Source of the DNA: Helicoverpa zea | Taxonomy: Eukaryota > Arthropoda > Insecta > Lepidoptera > Noctuidae | Assembly (NCBI RefSeq): GCF_022581195.2 | Contig: NC_061480.1 | Location: 620,001 to 684,000 of the forward strand | Reading direction: 5' to 3' | Length of the DNA stretch: 64,000 nt | In this document: in pieces, positions 19,501-28,044 of the stretch | How the letters are laid out: each line of letters opens with the position of its first letter | Position numbering within the stretch: the stretch's first letter is position 1 | Program-made: the position numbers and the translations under genes | Notes under the pieces: generated by a model | The model's database searches: none | Seen by the model: the letters and a program-made list of their open reading frames with translations, nothing else | Told to the model about the DNA's origin: nothing

Positions 19501-22360
19501 TCACCTGCATAAACATTTCTTTGATGTCTGCTGTGACGCCGATGAGGTGTTGCCTGAAGCGCATGACGACGCCCGGTAGAGACTGAAGTAAATCCGGGCC
19601 TTTCAGTAGCATATCGTTGAGTGCTACACCTCTGGTTTTGGCGGCGGCGTCGTGAACTACTCGCAGTTTGTCTGGCTTCATGGGGTTGATGACCGCGAAG
19701 TGAGGCAGGTACCATGTTTTATCAGGAGTTTTCTCACGTGGCGCGGGCTCGGCGTAACCCTTCTCTATAAGGGCTTCCATTTGTTCGACGTATTTTTTCT
19801 TAAGGGCGGGGTCACGGTCGATCTTCTTCTCTATGTTGTAGAGCCTTTTCAGTGAGTTTTCATAGTTATCGGGTAACGTGATGTTTTCCTTCTTCCAGAG
19901 CAGGCTGGTTTGATAACGCGTGTCGTTGACCTTTTCTGTTTTCTGTTCCAGTATCTGAAGCGCTTTTTCCTCTGGATCTGATTTTGGTCTCTTCGGGTTA
20001 ATGCAGAGGGCGTCGACCTCGAAGTACCTCTTGACCAGGCTTTCTAGGTCATCTTCTGCTTCTGTCACGTGAGAGACGAAGTCGATCTTCCGGCCGAGTG
20101 TTGTTGTTTGACTGCCGTGTAGTACCCATCCGAGTGGCGTGAGTGATGCCACCGGGTGGTTTTTGTCGCCTCTTCTTGTTTCTTCAGTGATCAGAAGATG
20201 CCAGTTGTCCTGGCCAATAAGTATGCGGGGCTTGGCGTTGGCGTACGCGAGGTGGTCTTTGATGTCAGATAAGTGCGGACATCTTTCCACCAACTCTTGA
20301 GGCACCCGCTGGGAGGACACTTGTAGGTTTCTTATTGTTCTCGCCTGTACTGTTTCTTCGCATTTATTTTTCCCCTTGAGGCCGATAGTAACTCTTCGTG
20401 ACGCAGATTCGGCCGTCTTCATTTCATTTATAGTTTCTAGCTTCAGTGGATCGGATGGCCCTGTTGCACCGACGCTCGCCGCGACGTCATCGTCTACGAG
20501 CGTGACCGTCGACCCGTCGTCCATTAACGCGAACGTGTTGACGCTTCCCTTCGGTCCGTTCACCTGAACTGGCAGGATTTTCAGGTAAGACTGTTTCCTG
20601 ACTGTCCACGCCGAGTTGATACTTTCAGTCTTCGATTCATTTTCTGTATTTTCAGTCTTTTCAGCTTGTTCTGACTTCTTGTCTTGATGAAGCAGTTTGT
20701 TGTGCGTGTACTTGCAGCCGTTGACCCCGCATGGCTGCGCACGACAGTGGTGAGTCTTGTTCCTATACCGCAGACATCTGAAGCAGAGGCGTTTGGACTT
20801 TGCTGTATCCCATCTTGAATCAGTTTCCATCTTCTTGAAAGTTTCACACTCGGTTATGTTAGTGTGATTTGTTTCGTCGCACACGAAGCATTTCGGCGTG
20901 TAGCGTTTTTCTGTGACGTTGGTGACTCGTTGTGTTTTCTTCGTAGGCGCAGTCGTAGATAGTGCTGCCACCTGTTCGGGTAATGCGTAAGGCCCGCATA
21001 ACTCAGCTTCTCTCTTGAGATATCTCTCCAGTTTGATGAGGCAGGGATCTTCTTTTGGTTGCGTCGACGAGAAGTCGTAATAACGGTACCGTAGCGTCGG
21101 TGTTAACTTGTCCACCAGTGTCTTCGCGAGTTCCGGGCTGTGCATGTAGTTGTAACAACCCAGTGTTTTCAGTGTTGCGACGACGTTAGAAATCTTCGTG
21201 GCGAATATACAGATGTCTCTCGGCGACTCGGAGAGGCGTGGCAGGCTTCGAAGTGTTTCCATTTCTAACATGGCGATGGATTCTGGTCTGCCAAATCTTG
21301 ACTCCAATGTCTTCATAACTTCTGAAGGGTGCGTGTTTGTGATGAGCAACCCTTCAACTGCTTCTCTTGCTTTTCCTTTCAGATTTCTTCTTAATCTGTT
21401 GATGTTTTCGACGATGCTGAATGTTGACTCAGACTCGTAGTAGGCGGCGCGGAAAGGCAGCCACTCTTGATGTGACCCGCTGAATATAGGTAGTTCGATG
21501 AACTTCGGTCGCTGAGCCGCCTTGACAGCCTTGGTGATTGCTTCTGCTAAGAGGGTGAGGTCGGTTTGTCCTCCCGCCGGTACTCGATGAGTTTCTTCTG
21601 GCTGCGGGGGGACGTCGCGGACGACTGTCGGTTGCGGCGGAGGGCAGTGTGGCTCGTTGGCGATGGCTAAGACGGGACGGGCCACTTGATTGTCCAACCA
21701 GTTGTCGACGCGGGCGTTGACCTCGGAGTAGAGGGAGTCTTGTTCCTCCTCTTCATCTTCCTCTTCTGTATCTTCGGCTTCTAGTGCGGCCAGGCGGGCT
21801 GCTGCCAGCTCCACCTGAAGGCGTAGCAACTCTTCCTTGGCTTTGGAGATTTTCTTCGACTTGCTGTACGTTGAACCCCCCTCACCCCCTTTCTTGCTAG
21901 GGGGGCGGGGAAGCGGCGGATCAGCTGGCTTCTTGTTTTCGGCGGTGTTCTTGACGATTCGTTTGACTGTTGAGGCGTCACCTTCACGGCGACTTTTCGA
22001 CGTGGCAGCGGCAGGCGGCTTCATCAGCTGTTTCGATGCGGTGAGCGTAGTCGCGACAGAGGGCGGCTTGGCGGCCGCGGCGGAGGGGGCGGTGGCAGCC
22101 GGTGCGGGAGGCACGGCGGCGGCTGCTGTGGCGGCGGCGGCGGTCGAGACGCTGGCGGCGGAGGTCACAGTGGTAGGGTCGGTCGTCCCAGAGGCTGTCG
22201 TTTCTTCGGAGTCCTCCGTGGCAGTTGTCCCCGTCTGTGTCGTGGTGGCTTCCGTGCTGGTACCGGTCGCTGAAGTTTCTGTAGTTTCTGCGGGCGACGA
22301 CGGTGCTGGCTGCGTGTTCGACGGCTTGCGGCCCCTCCCCTCGGAGCGTGTGACTGGCAT
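16547..22360 (-). CDS. BEL-1 gag-pol polyprotein (1937 aa)
   Basis: The ATG at 22358-22360 opens a single frame. The N-terminus is a Thr/Ala/Pro-rich tract followed by an acidic EEEDEEEE run and a gag region. Two zinc-knuckle-like Cys/His clusters follow (CFVCDETNH about 490; CFRCLRYRNKTHHC about 523). An aspartic-protease-like MDDGSTVTL sits near 613, RT with YVDD near 1023, RNase H with FSDAS near 1205, an H2C2 integrase zinc finger at about 1557-1590, and integrase catalytic D, D, E at GVDYFG (about 1623), SDNGT (about 1687) and GAWERM (about 1731). The C-terminal domain follows, as usual for BEL/Pao. Order gag-PR-RT-RH-IN and length fit the family. No envelope frame is present. The protease loop reads DDGS rather than the usual DSGS/DQGS, worth noting but not proof of loss. 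Confidence 0.93.
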   Translation of the reverse strand: MPVTRSEGRGRKPSNTQPAPSSPAETTETSATGTSTEATTTQTGTTATEDSEETTASGTTDPTTVTSAASVSTAAAATAAAAVPPAPAATAPSAAAAKPPSVATTLTASKQLMKPPAAATSKSRREGDASTVKRIVKNTAENKKPADPPLPRPPSKKGGEGGSTYSKSKKISKAKEELLRLQVELAAARLAALEAEDTEEEDEEEEQDSLYSEVNARVDNWLDNQVARPVLAIANEPHCPPPQPTVVRDVPPQPEETHRVPAGGQTDLTLLAEAITKAVKAAQRPKFIELPIFSGSHQEWLPFRAAYYESESTFSIVENINRLRRNLKGKAREAVEGLLITNTHPSEVMKTLESRFGRPESIAMLEMETLRSLPRLSESPRDICIFATKISNVVATLKTLGCYNYMHSPELAKTLVDKLTPTLRYRYYDFSSTQPKEDPCLIKLERYLKREAELCGPYALPEQVAALSTTAPTKKTQRVTNVTEKRYTPKCFVCDETNHTNITECETFKKMETDSRWDTAKSKRLCFRCLRYRNKTHHCRAQPCGVNGCKYTHNKLLHQDKKSEQAEKTENTENESKTESINSAWTVRKQSYLKILPVQVNGPKGSVNTFALMDDGSTVTLVDDDVAASVGATGPSDPLKLETINEMKTAESASRRVTIGLKGKNKCEETVQARTIRNLQVSSQRVPQELVERCPHLSDIKDHLAYANAKPRILIGQDNWHLLITEETRRGDKNHPVASLTPLGWVLHGSQTTTLGRKIDFVSHVTEAEDDLESLVKRYFEVDALCINPKRPKSDPEEKALQILEQKTEKVNDTRYQTSLLWKKENITLPDNYENSLKRLYNIEKKIDRDPALKKKYVEQMEALIEKGYAEPAPREKTPDKTWYLPHFAVINPMKPDKLRVVHDAAAKTRGVALNDMLLKGPDLLQSLPGVVMRFRQHLIGVTADIKEMFMQVKLRAEDRDALRYLWRGERRDDKPPEEYRMTSLIFGASSSPSTAIYVKNLNAKQHEVTHPEAAAAIVNKHYVDDYLDSFRSLEDAIRISTSVREVHKKASFELKQWKSNSAPLLEALGEETQTGNLELYKTKEQTERVLGVIWRMKSDELTFNLNMARIPTALVEGKRPTKREALRIVMSLFDPLGFASPVTIRAKQLLQEVWRRGTAWDDYIDQDLAEQWESWMGQLKSLHDVTIPRRYLKYSDASTLELHVFSDASESAYTAVLYWRAVTSDEEIGVSLIMAKAKVAPLKLTSIPRLELQAAVMGTRLADAVIEEHEKKPDRKVFWTDSRTVLTWIRTGSRSYKPYVAHRLAAIEDSTKVNDWRWIPTKQNVADDATRDVPAAFDKNHRWYKGPDFLYLPEDSWPTEPAPPTTLEENCEERTHHISNKRKHRLAESLPDPTKFSNWDRLRYATARVLQFIDLCKTTTQKVNYRRTKKNKEADPAWKRTRTATEKQQAPRPKKQSTLDLRPVTADLLIRAEELLMRSTQEETFTEEIDCLNSGKSIAKESRLHQLSVECVNGSLRLRSRIRAAENIKENVKSPLVVSGEHPTVKLWIKAVHRQLHHAGVEATINECRQQYWVLRLRPITRTVIKQCLFCRMKTQTPPYPRTGDLPACRLAHHKRPFTFTGVDYFGPLSVTVGRARQKRYVAIFTCLTTRAIHLEVAGSLSADSAVMAVRRMIARRGCPTEIWSDNGTNLKAADKELRQTIDAATAEEAAKKTISWRYIPPGAPFMGGAWERMVRSVKNALAATLHERHPTEEVLATLLAEVEYTVNSRPLTHVSVNAEDPEALTPNHFLLGGPGRVPQPGTFTERDAASRSSWRAAQRLADIFWLRWVKEYLPELQHRREPHGRGQEVKVNDLVQIVDPNLPRNVWLRGRVVATYPGPDDVVRTVDVQTKGGVLRRPVRKLVILPLSTDDAPAPERDTTQSHGGSDVRDNVHRK

Positions 22361-22403
22361 CTTGCAGCTGACGAGCTTGACTTCGACGAGACGAGTTTCT
22401 TCA

Positions 22404-22423
22404 CAATCCGGCTCGAAGGACCA
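22404..22423 (-). promoter_or_regulatory. BEL-1 primer-binding site, tRNA-Tyr type
   Basis: Just inside the 5' LTR the minus strand begins TTAG then TGGTCCTTCGAGCCGGATTG. Its complement, CAATCCGGCTCGAAGGACCA, is the 3' end expected of insect tRNA-Tyr including CCA. The tRNA identity is from memory. Confidence 0.7.
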
Positions 22424-22427
22424 CTAA

Positions 22428-22866
22428 TGTACTGGATACATTTGATGTACTGGATTGGTGAAGTAAAACACTGCTCGGTCGCTTTCTTCAGTTCTGTTTA
22501 TTCTTCAAATGTTGCCTGCCGACTGCTTGAGCGGCTTACAATGGCTCTCATTTTATACAATTTTGGGCAAACTATTTCTAGAGCTCTGATTGGACGACCA
22601 ATCAGAGCGCGTTAAATTAGACCAATAAGAAAATATTTACAAATTTCTAATTCGACACTTGCTTCTTATTGGCCCACGCGTTTTGGCGTGCGGTCTGGGC
22701 CCTAGTCTACTTTATAAAGTGAATTTGACCTAGTCATTTTACAATTTTAAATTATCTTACAAATGCTATTAGACTATCAAACAACAAACATTTCGATCTT
22801 GAAGTATTCACGACACATATTGTTCCGCACTCGCGTAATCATTTACGATGCACATTGTCCCGCACA
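22428..22866 (-). repeat. BEL-1 5' LTR
   Basis: 439 bp, one visible mismatch to the 3' copy. The right edge abuts the ACAAC duplication (22867-22871). Confidence 0.9.
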
Positions 22867-23981
22867 ACAACATTGCTCTTCATTATCATAGCATTCTTAT
22901 TGTTCTTCACTATGACATATCCTCTTCTAGTAGCTGCACCTTCAGAAAACAGATTTCTTCGTAAATCAGGTACATACAACACATGCTCAAGTCTACATCT
23001 CTCCCATGTACCATTAACCTTCTTATCTATTAATACAGTTCCTTCGCCACATACCTTTATACTCTGCTTGTTGCCCAATTTAACGGAATTGTTGCATTGA
23101 GATTTGTTCAACTCGCAGAAGTATTCTCTCCTGTAGGTCATATGCTTCGATGCTCCACTATCTAAAATCCATGCGTCTTCATCATGTTCAGATGAGCAAC
23201 CTTCTGCGCTGAATGCCATGTTGTTGGTTTTCTTCTCATTGTACCTTTTCTTAGGCATCCTGCATTCTCTTGCGAAATGACCCCTTTTGTTACAATTGTA
23301 GCACACGAATCTGTGAGTTCTTTGTTCTGACGTTGGTTCTGACGTCTTTTGTTTGTCCTCATTTCTAGGTTTAAAATTTCTTCTTGACGTAACTAACGCG
23401 TTCTCACTACTATTACTCGTTTCATTGGCTAGGCTGGCTTCTTCATCAACTAAACGCGACGTAAGAGTTTGTATGGTCTGACGATCTTCATCGAGTGACA
23501 ACCATGCTTGTCTGAGAGAACGATACGTTGACGGCAACGTGCTTAGAATCTTTGTCATAATGGCGGTGTCACTTATTTTCTCACCCGTCTCTCGCAGCTG
23601 CTTTGCCAAACTTTCAACCTTTGACACGTGCTGTGCCATCGTGTCACTGGCGCTATACGAGTATTGATAAAACTGCTCATGAATTAACATCTTGTTGTAT
23701 TCTGACTTCTGTTCATATATAGCTTCTAGTTTTGTCATCACTTGTTTTGCGGTGTCGCAGTTTTCTATTAACGATATCTGGTTTAAATCCATCGAAGAGG
23801 TTAAGATAAACATGGCCATACCGTCGTCTTTATCCCACTGCACTTGCGAACCGGCTTCTAAGGGTCTTGCCTTTTCTATATTTAATCCCTTCGCTCTTAA
23901 TGCGCATTTCACTTGAAATTTCCATTGTTTGAAATTTCTTCCATCAAACTTCTCGATTTTCATTCCGTTTGAAACCTCCAT
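22867..23981 (-). pseudogene. Copia gag to protease region, truncated by BEL-1
   Basis: The ATG at 23979-23981 opens a frame starting MEVSNGMKIEKFDGRN. It has the FKQWKFQVKCAL type gag N-terminus, a CX2CX4HX4C knuckle (CYNCNKRGHFAREC, about residues 225-239) and the aspartic protease motif ILDSGASKH (about 272). The copia sequence ends at the BEL-1 duplication; the frame then reads seven codons into the LTR and stops at 22839. The break falls between protease and integrase. The two copia halves are in the same frame when a single target copy is counted, so the polyprotein was open before the insertion. Confidence 0.9.
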
Positions 23982-24037
23982 TTTACTGTCACTTTTATAT
24001 CGGAAATAATCCTTGCTCTTAACGAACTAATAATTAA

Positions 24038-24327
24038 CACGTTCGCGTGAGCAACGTCTTACAACGTGGTATTGATATAAGTATGAAAAGGCGCAACGTC
24101 GTACGATGGCCTCTAGATTGTCATATTTATTTTGACCGACCATGTCAGACCTATGTGGTGGCGACAACGTTTATAGACGTTGGACGTGAAATAACGTTGC
24201 GCCACATAAAACAGATTATAAGACTACGTATAACGGCGGGACGTCTTAAGACTTGGTTTAATTTTGTATGGGAAAAAGATGCGCCACAGTACCAACATTT
24301 AAAAATGAGACTGCTCACGCGAACGTG
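24038..24327. mobile_element. piggyBac-type MITE in the copia leader
   Basis: Inverted ends CACGTTCGCGTGAGCA and TGCTCACGCGAACGTG are each flanked by TTAA (24034-24037, 24328-24331), the strict piggyBac target. 290 bp, no transposase. It sits between the copia primer site and the gag ATG. Confidence 0.8.
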
Positions 24328-24352
24328 TTAAAATATATGCCTAGTTATGTGC

Positions 24353-24366
24353 CTGGGCCCATAACC
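24353..24366 (-). promoter_or_regulatory. Copia primer-binding site (initiator tRNA-Met, internal)
   Basis: Directly abutting the 5' LTR the sense strand reads GGTTATGGGCCCAG. Its complement, CTGGGCCCATAACC, is the anticodon arm of initiator tRNA-Met (CAT = anticodon). Copia primes from a tRNA-iMet half molecule rather than its 3' end, and this site fits that. Confidence 0.8.
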
Positions 24367-24561
24367 TATTGGGATTCGGCAATATTTTAATTAAAAGTCG
24401 TTAGATTTCTATAATATGCGTTTTATTTTAAGAGCACAACTTTGGCACAACTTGACAAGACACGACAAAATTTTCTAAGACAGAATCGCGCACGTTTGTG
24501 GAGACACCATCACACAAAAGCGTTTACAAAGATATCTATCTTATAAATTTATTATTCAATA
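24367..24561 (-). repeat. Copia 5' LTR
   Basis: 195 bp, identical by eye to the 3' LTR. Flanked on the right by TTTTG, the outer target duplication. Confidence 0.9.
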
Positions 24562-24693
24562 TTTTGAGACAGCGCGTCTGTGAACACGCACACATAGACA
24601 CCTATGCCTGCGTGACTCGAACGCGCTTTGTATGTAGATTGACTTCTATACCTATGTATTTTGTGCCACTTCTATTGTTATTACGATAGTACC

Positions 24694-24943
24694 TACCTAT
24701 ACTCCATTAAAAATAACATTAGAAATTTAAGTAAAGCTTTTTTACTGTTTGTTCAACCGATTTTGTCTTCTATTCCGTAGACAAAAGAACGGAATTGAAA
24801 GCAAAATAGTGGTTACAATACCCAGTATTTACTGCAGCCGCCATTAATCATACTACTAACGCAATAGAAGTCAAAATCGGTTGAACAAACAGTAAAAAAG
24901 GTTTACTTAAATTTCTAATGTTATTTTAAATGGAGTATAGGTA
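24694..24943. mobile_element. MITE with arms of about 60 bp
   Basis: cctatactccattaaaaata...taagtaaagc and the inverse gtttacttaaattt...tggagtatagg bound a 120-bp centre. The arms also share tttactgtttgttcaaccg. Confidence 0.75.
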
Positions 24944-25108
24944 TCTTATTCTAAATAGAGGTAAGATAAGAAGCGCACTCTTATTGCTATTTCTTAGAAA
25001 TGATGGACAGGTTTTGAAAGTAAAGGTAAATAAATCAAAAGACGAATAAGTATTTAGATGTTATTAGTAGGTACCTACGTGAATAAATAAAATTGTAAAA
25101 AAACTTAC

Positions 25109-25179
25109 CTGATTTCTCGTCTAACCTTCCGGACTTTGCACCTGGCTACTTTCTTGTGTTTATTTTTTTTATTTCCCAT
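25109..25179 (-). CDS. Candidate basic first exon of an unknown gene
   Basis: The ATG at 25177-25179 opens MGNKKNKHKKVARCKVRKV with 2 nt left before gtaagt. Like 8266-8330 and 37356-37450 it is a short, Lys/Arg-rich exon with a phase-2 donor. A decayed relative starting MGNKRNK lies at 26121-26207. No downstream exon recognised; function unknown. Confidence 0.35.
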
Positions 25180-25865
25180 ACTTCTTTCTGTACACTAGTA
25201 AACGAATAAAAAGATAGCCGCGCGCTTGAAAATGGGACACAGGTCTCACCTCGACAAGGCCTAGCGGGCGACTGAAGTGAGGAACGCGAGCCGCTGTCTG
25301 TGTTATATAATATTTTATTATAAAAATAATTAACCTATTTTGCAAAATGTAATCACAAATTAATTTTCTCTACGTTATTAGTTTTTTTAGATATGGTTTT
25401 TAGTAGTAAAACATTTGTAAGCTTTGAGCAAAACAAGAAAAACATGAAAAAAATGTCGATTAAGCCTGTTTTTCGTTTTTTTTTTTGATCGAGTGAAGTT
25501 TTCGATATCGTGTTTTGAACCACAAATTGTCAAAGTACATAGAGTGAACTAGAACAAGTTTTTTTTTGGATTTAAAAAACCACGTATTCTTTGTTTATTA
25601 TTAAATCAAAGTGACGTAAAATTGGGAATACTTGGCCTTAAAAAAATAAATCACGCAAAACGATTTCGTATCCTTAGGTCTGGCAGTTTTCGGCTTAGAT
25701 TTGGACTTAATAGTTTCTATTATGGTTATGAAAGTATATGTTTCTAGTTATTTTGAAATGTAATTCACAGACGAGTCGATTAAGCAAGGAGTCCGCAAAG
25801 AGATTCTAGCAAGTGATACCACTGCTCTGTGTTACGAATACGAATATGCCAGTGCATATATCACA

Positions 25866-26078
25866 TATAGTTATCGGCACGAATCTTGAGCTCTGACCTA
25901 CATCTGCGCAGAAGTGATTTATTAGCAAAGAACCAATCCCGAGTGACGGCTATGACGCGATGCACTGCGGGCCAATCACCGCTTTAGCCCGCCCCTCACT
26001 TCATACCACAAAAGGGACCCAATAAATTACTTCTGCGCAGATGCAGGTCAGAGCTCAAGATTCGTGCCGATAACTATA
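25866..26078 (-). mobile_element. TATA-ended MITE, long subfamily
   Basis: Same family as 4667-4885, in the opposite orientation. Ends TATAGTTATCGGCACG and CGTGCCGATAACTATA. Confidence 0.85.
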
Positions 26079-26120
26079 GCTATTATAGGAAGGTATATAT
26101 ATTATTTTAGAAGTACTTAC

Positions 26121-26207
26121 CCAGACACAGTATTTTTTTTGCTTTTATTTCTCCGTTTCCTCGTATGTACAAATCCGGCGTAGCACTTTATTTCTTTTAT
26201 TCCCCAT
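26121..26207 (-). pseudogene. Decayed relative of the 25.1-kb first exon
   Basis: The ATG at 26205-26207 opens MGNKRNKVLRR, and a gtaagt donor follows at the far end, but an in-frame TAA occurs at codon 21. Shared start with 25109-25179 suggests a duplicated, broken exon. It may be chance. Confidence 0.25.
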
Positions 26208-26386
26208 TGTTTTTTTTCTATATTGTTATTATCTATCACACACACAGGACACGAGTCTCAAATATAAATAATAAACAAAACTTATAAACTAAAGTGTCTT
26301 ATTGTCACACAAAAACCTTAGGATACTAAAAAAAATGTCAGTATTCACAAAATAACTATTTTGATTTATGAATTTACGACAACCAG

Positions 26387-26754
26387 GGGCCCGATTCTCC
26401 TAAGTTAATAATGTCAAAATCGAATCGCAATATGATCGCAATAGCAATTTTAACCATATCGTGCATTCTGCTACTAATATAAGACCAATCGTATTCCAAC
26501 GACATTCGATTGGTTTGCGATTGGTCTGCCATTTTGGTGGTTTTGGTCTATACGGTAGTTTGCTCTAGAATCATATTGCAATAGTTAATCATTTGCAGAC
26601 AAAATGATTCATTATTGAATGACAGAAAAGGATAAACACGTTTATTTCAAAGAAAAAATAGCGGAATGCCACATACGTCATAATCGAGTCGGGTTTCGAT
26701 CGCAGTCGAATGTGAATCGTACGTTGCTTAAGTAAAATTAGGAGAATCGGGCCC
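26387..26754 (+). mobile_element. CAG-flanked MITE (GGGCCCGATTCTCC family), full copy
   Basis: Ends GGGCCCGATTCTCCTAAGTT and AATTAGGAGAATCGGGCCC, 368 bp, with CAG on both sides (26384-26386, 26755-26757). Other copies: 28486-28860, 32669-32995, 38745-39058, 41700-42013, 50116-50482, and a stub at 47571-47597. Confidence 0.85.
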
Positions 26755-26757
26755 CAG

Positions 26758-27771
26758 GACGCGCCGCGCCGTGACGTGACCTATCTCTAGAAGAGTTGGC
26801 TGCAGACTGGGCGACGGGCGTGTCAATTACCAAGCACGCGACAGTAGTGCATCGCGGTACGCAAATACGGTTGAAAATAGCGATGCGTTTGATTATAATT
26901 CAATCTCTTGGCCGCCAATATGAAAGACATTTCGCAGTTTTAATGTATTTAAAAAATAAGTACACCATTTTGTTAAAATATTTTGAAAATTTTTGCAAAT
27001 GACCTTGCCTCTGCGCCATACAAACGCGGCGCAAGAAATAAGTAGCGAGAACGCTCATATTTTGGATTCAAATGTTTATAAAATAAAATGTTCGTGATTT
27101 GAAAAAAATAAAACTACCATAATGTTCGTTATTAAATTACATATCTATTAGTTTAGGTAGCAAATAAAAATAATAGTTACTTTACGAAGAGATGCATCTT
27201 ATTAGTGATTATTTCTTATTTCTGTGGTTTTTGTTGTGACCCTATATTTAGATATTATTCTGCTTAAAACTAAAAAAAAAACTACCATTCAAAAGTCAAG
27301 AATGTCTACAAATTGTATGTATTTTTTATTAGTTGGTATTAGTTTAAGACAAAGAAAAGTTGACTTCAAAAAACAGTACGGTAAATGGCTTCCGCTGCGT
27401 TTTGCTCGGGAACGCGCCTTAACGAAAAGTATTATTGCACTTACCGTTCTTCGTAACATGCGCAGGTATATTTAAAGTAAACGCAACTTTCTTCTTTCTT
27501 CGTAGGTAACAATATTTTAAAAACTAATTAATTCAAAGATAGGTAGGTACGTAAATAAACGTAAAAAATATATCATGTGACAGTAACTTTTCACTTCAGT
27601 ATCGAGAACAACGTTTATTTCCCGCTATAGATATATGAATGTAGAATACTTAGAAGATAAAGTGTCAATCGAATGATTTTTGGTGAAGCCAGTCCTTCTC
27701 TGAATGAGAAGAGGCAAACGACACGTGATAGGTACAGACGCCAGCAGGTCAACCTACTTGAATCTGTCAAA
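26758..27771. other. No gene recognised
   Basis: One 57-codon plus-strand stretch (27302-27475, ...FKKQYGKWLPLRFARERAL) is mildly gene-like but lacks a family match or clear splice sites. The rest is AT-rich. Confidence 0.35.
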
Positions 27772-27843
27772 TGTTACCAATCGAACATTAACCTTCCACT
27801 ATTGTGATAAGGTTGAACATCTACTGAACACATTTGACAGATT
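27772..27843. mobile_element. Small hairpin MITE
   Basis: aatctgtcaaatgt and acatttgacagatt inverted around ctattgtgataaggttgaa. A second copy is at 50736-50830 inside THAP gene V. Confidence 0.55.
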
Positions 27844-27857
27844 GATGTAAGTTGATA

Positions 27858-27996
27858 TATAGTTATCGGCACGGATAATGAGCTCAAGGCGGAAGAGTGG
27901 GGATCGCTTTGCGCACTGTACACTTATAGCAATAAACGAATAAATCACTTCTGCGCAGGTGAAGGTCAGGGCTCAATATCCTTGCCGATGATTATA
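27858..27996 (+). mobile_element. TATA-ended MITE, short subfamily
   Basis: Starts TATAGTTATCGGCACGGATA, has gaagagtggggatcgctttg, and ends ttgccgatgattata. 139 bp; close to 36667-36800. Confidence 0.8.
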
Positions 27997-28044
27997 CTTT
28001 TTTTCCGCGAGAACAGCCAATATGGCGTATGGTCTGACCGTTTT

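Larger units (their letters stand above)
16136..22866 (-). mobile_element. Complete BEL/Pao LTR retrotransposon (BEL-1), inserted in copia
   Basis: 6731 bp with 439-bp LTRs (16136-16574, 22428-22866) that differ at one base in my reading (a versus g in ggattggt-aagt). Ends are TGT...ACA. The 5-bp duplication ACAAC is at 16131-16135 and 22867-22871. One uninterrupted gag-pol frame, a tRNA-Tyr type primer site and a purine tract are present. It lies in the same orientation as its copia host. By sequence it looks complete and very young; activity is not shown. Confidence 0.93.
13058..24561 (-). mobile_element. Copia-type LTR retrotransposon, split by a BEL element and a MITE
   Basis: Two 195-bp LTRs (13058-13252, 24367-24561) appear identical, have TATTG...CAATA ends and are flanked by TTTTG at 13053-13057 and 24562-24566, a 5-bp target duplication. 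Sense is the minus strand: primer site at 24353-24366, gag to protease at 23981-22867, pol at 16135-13412, purine tract at 13253-13261. Domain order is protease, integrase, RT, RNase H, which defines the copia (Ty1) lineage. Identical LTRs imply recent arrival, yet the frame is broken by the BEL element at 16136-22866 and the leader carries another insertion at 24038-24327. Confidence 0.92.

Noticed and set aside
21837..22427. 196-codon plus-strand frame rich in Val and Ala
   Set aside because: It is the antisense of the Thr/Ala/Pro-rich start of BEL-1 gag; low-complexity GC-rich DNA keeps it open.
27224..27475. 83-codon plus-strand frame
   Set aside because: Only its end looks protein-like; no start context, splice signal or family.
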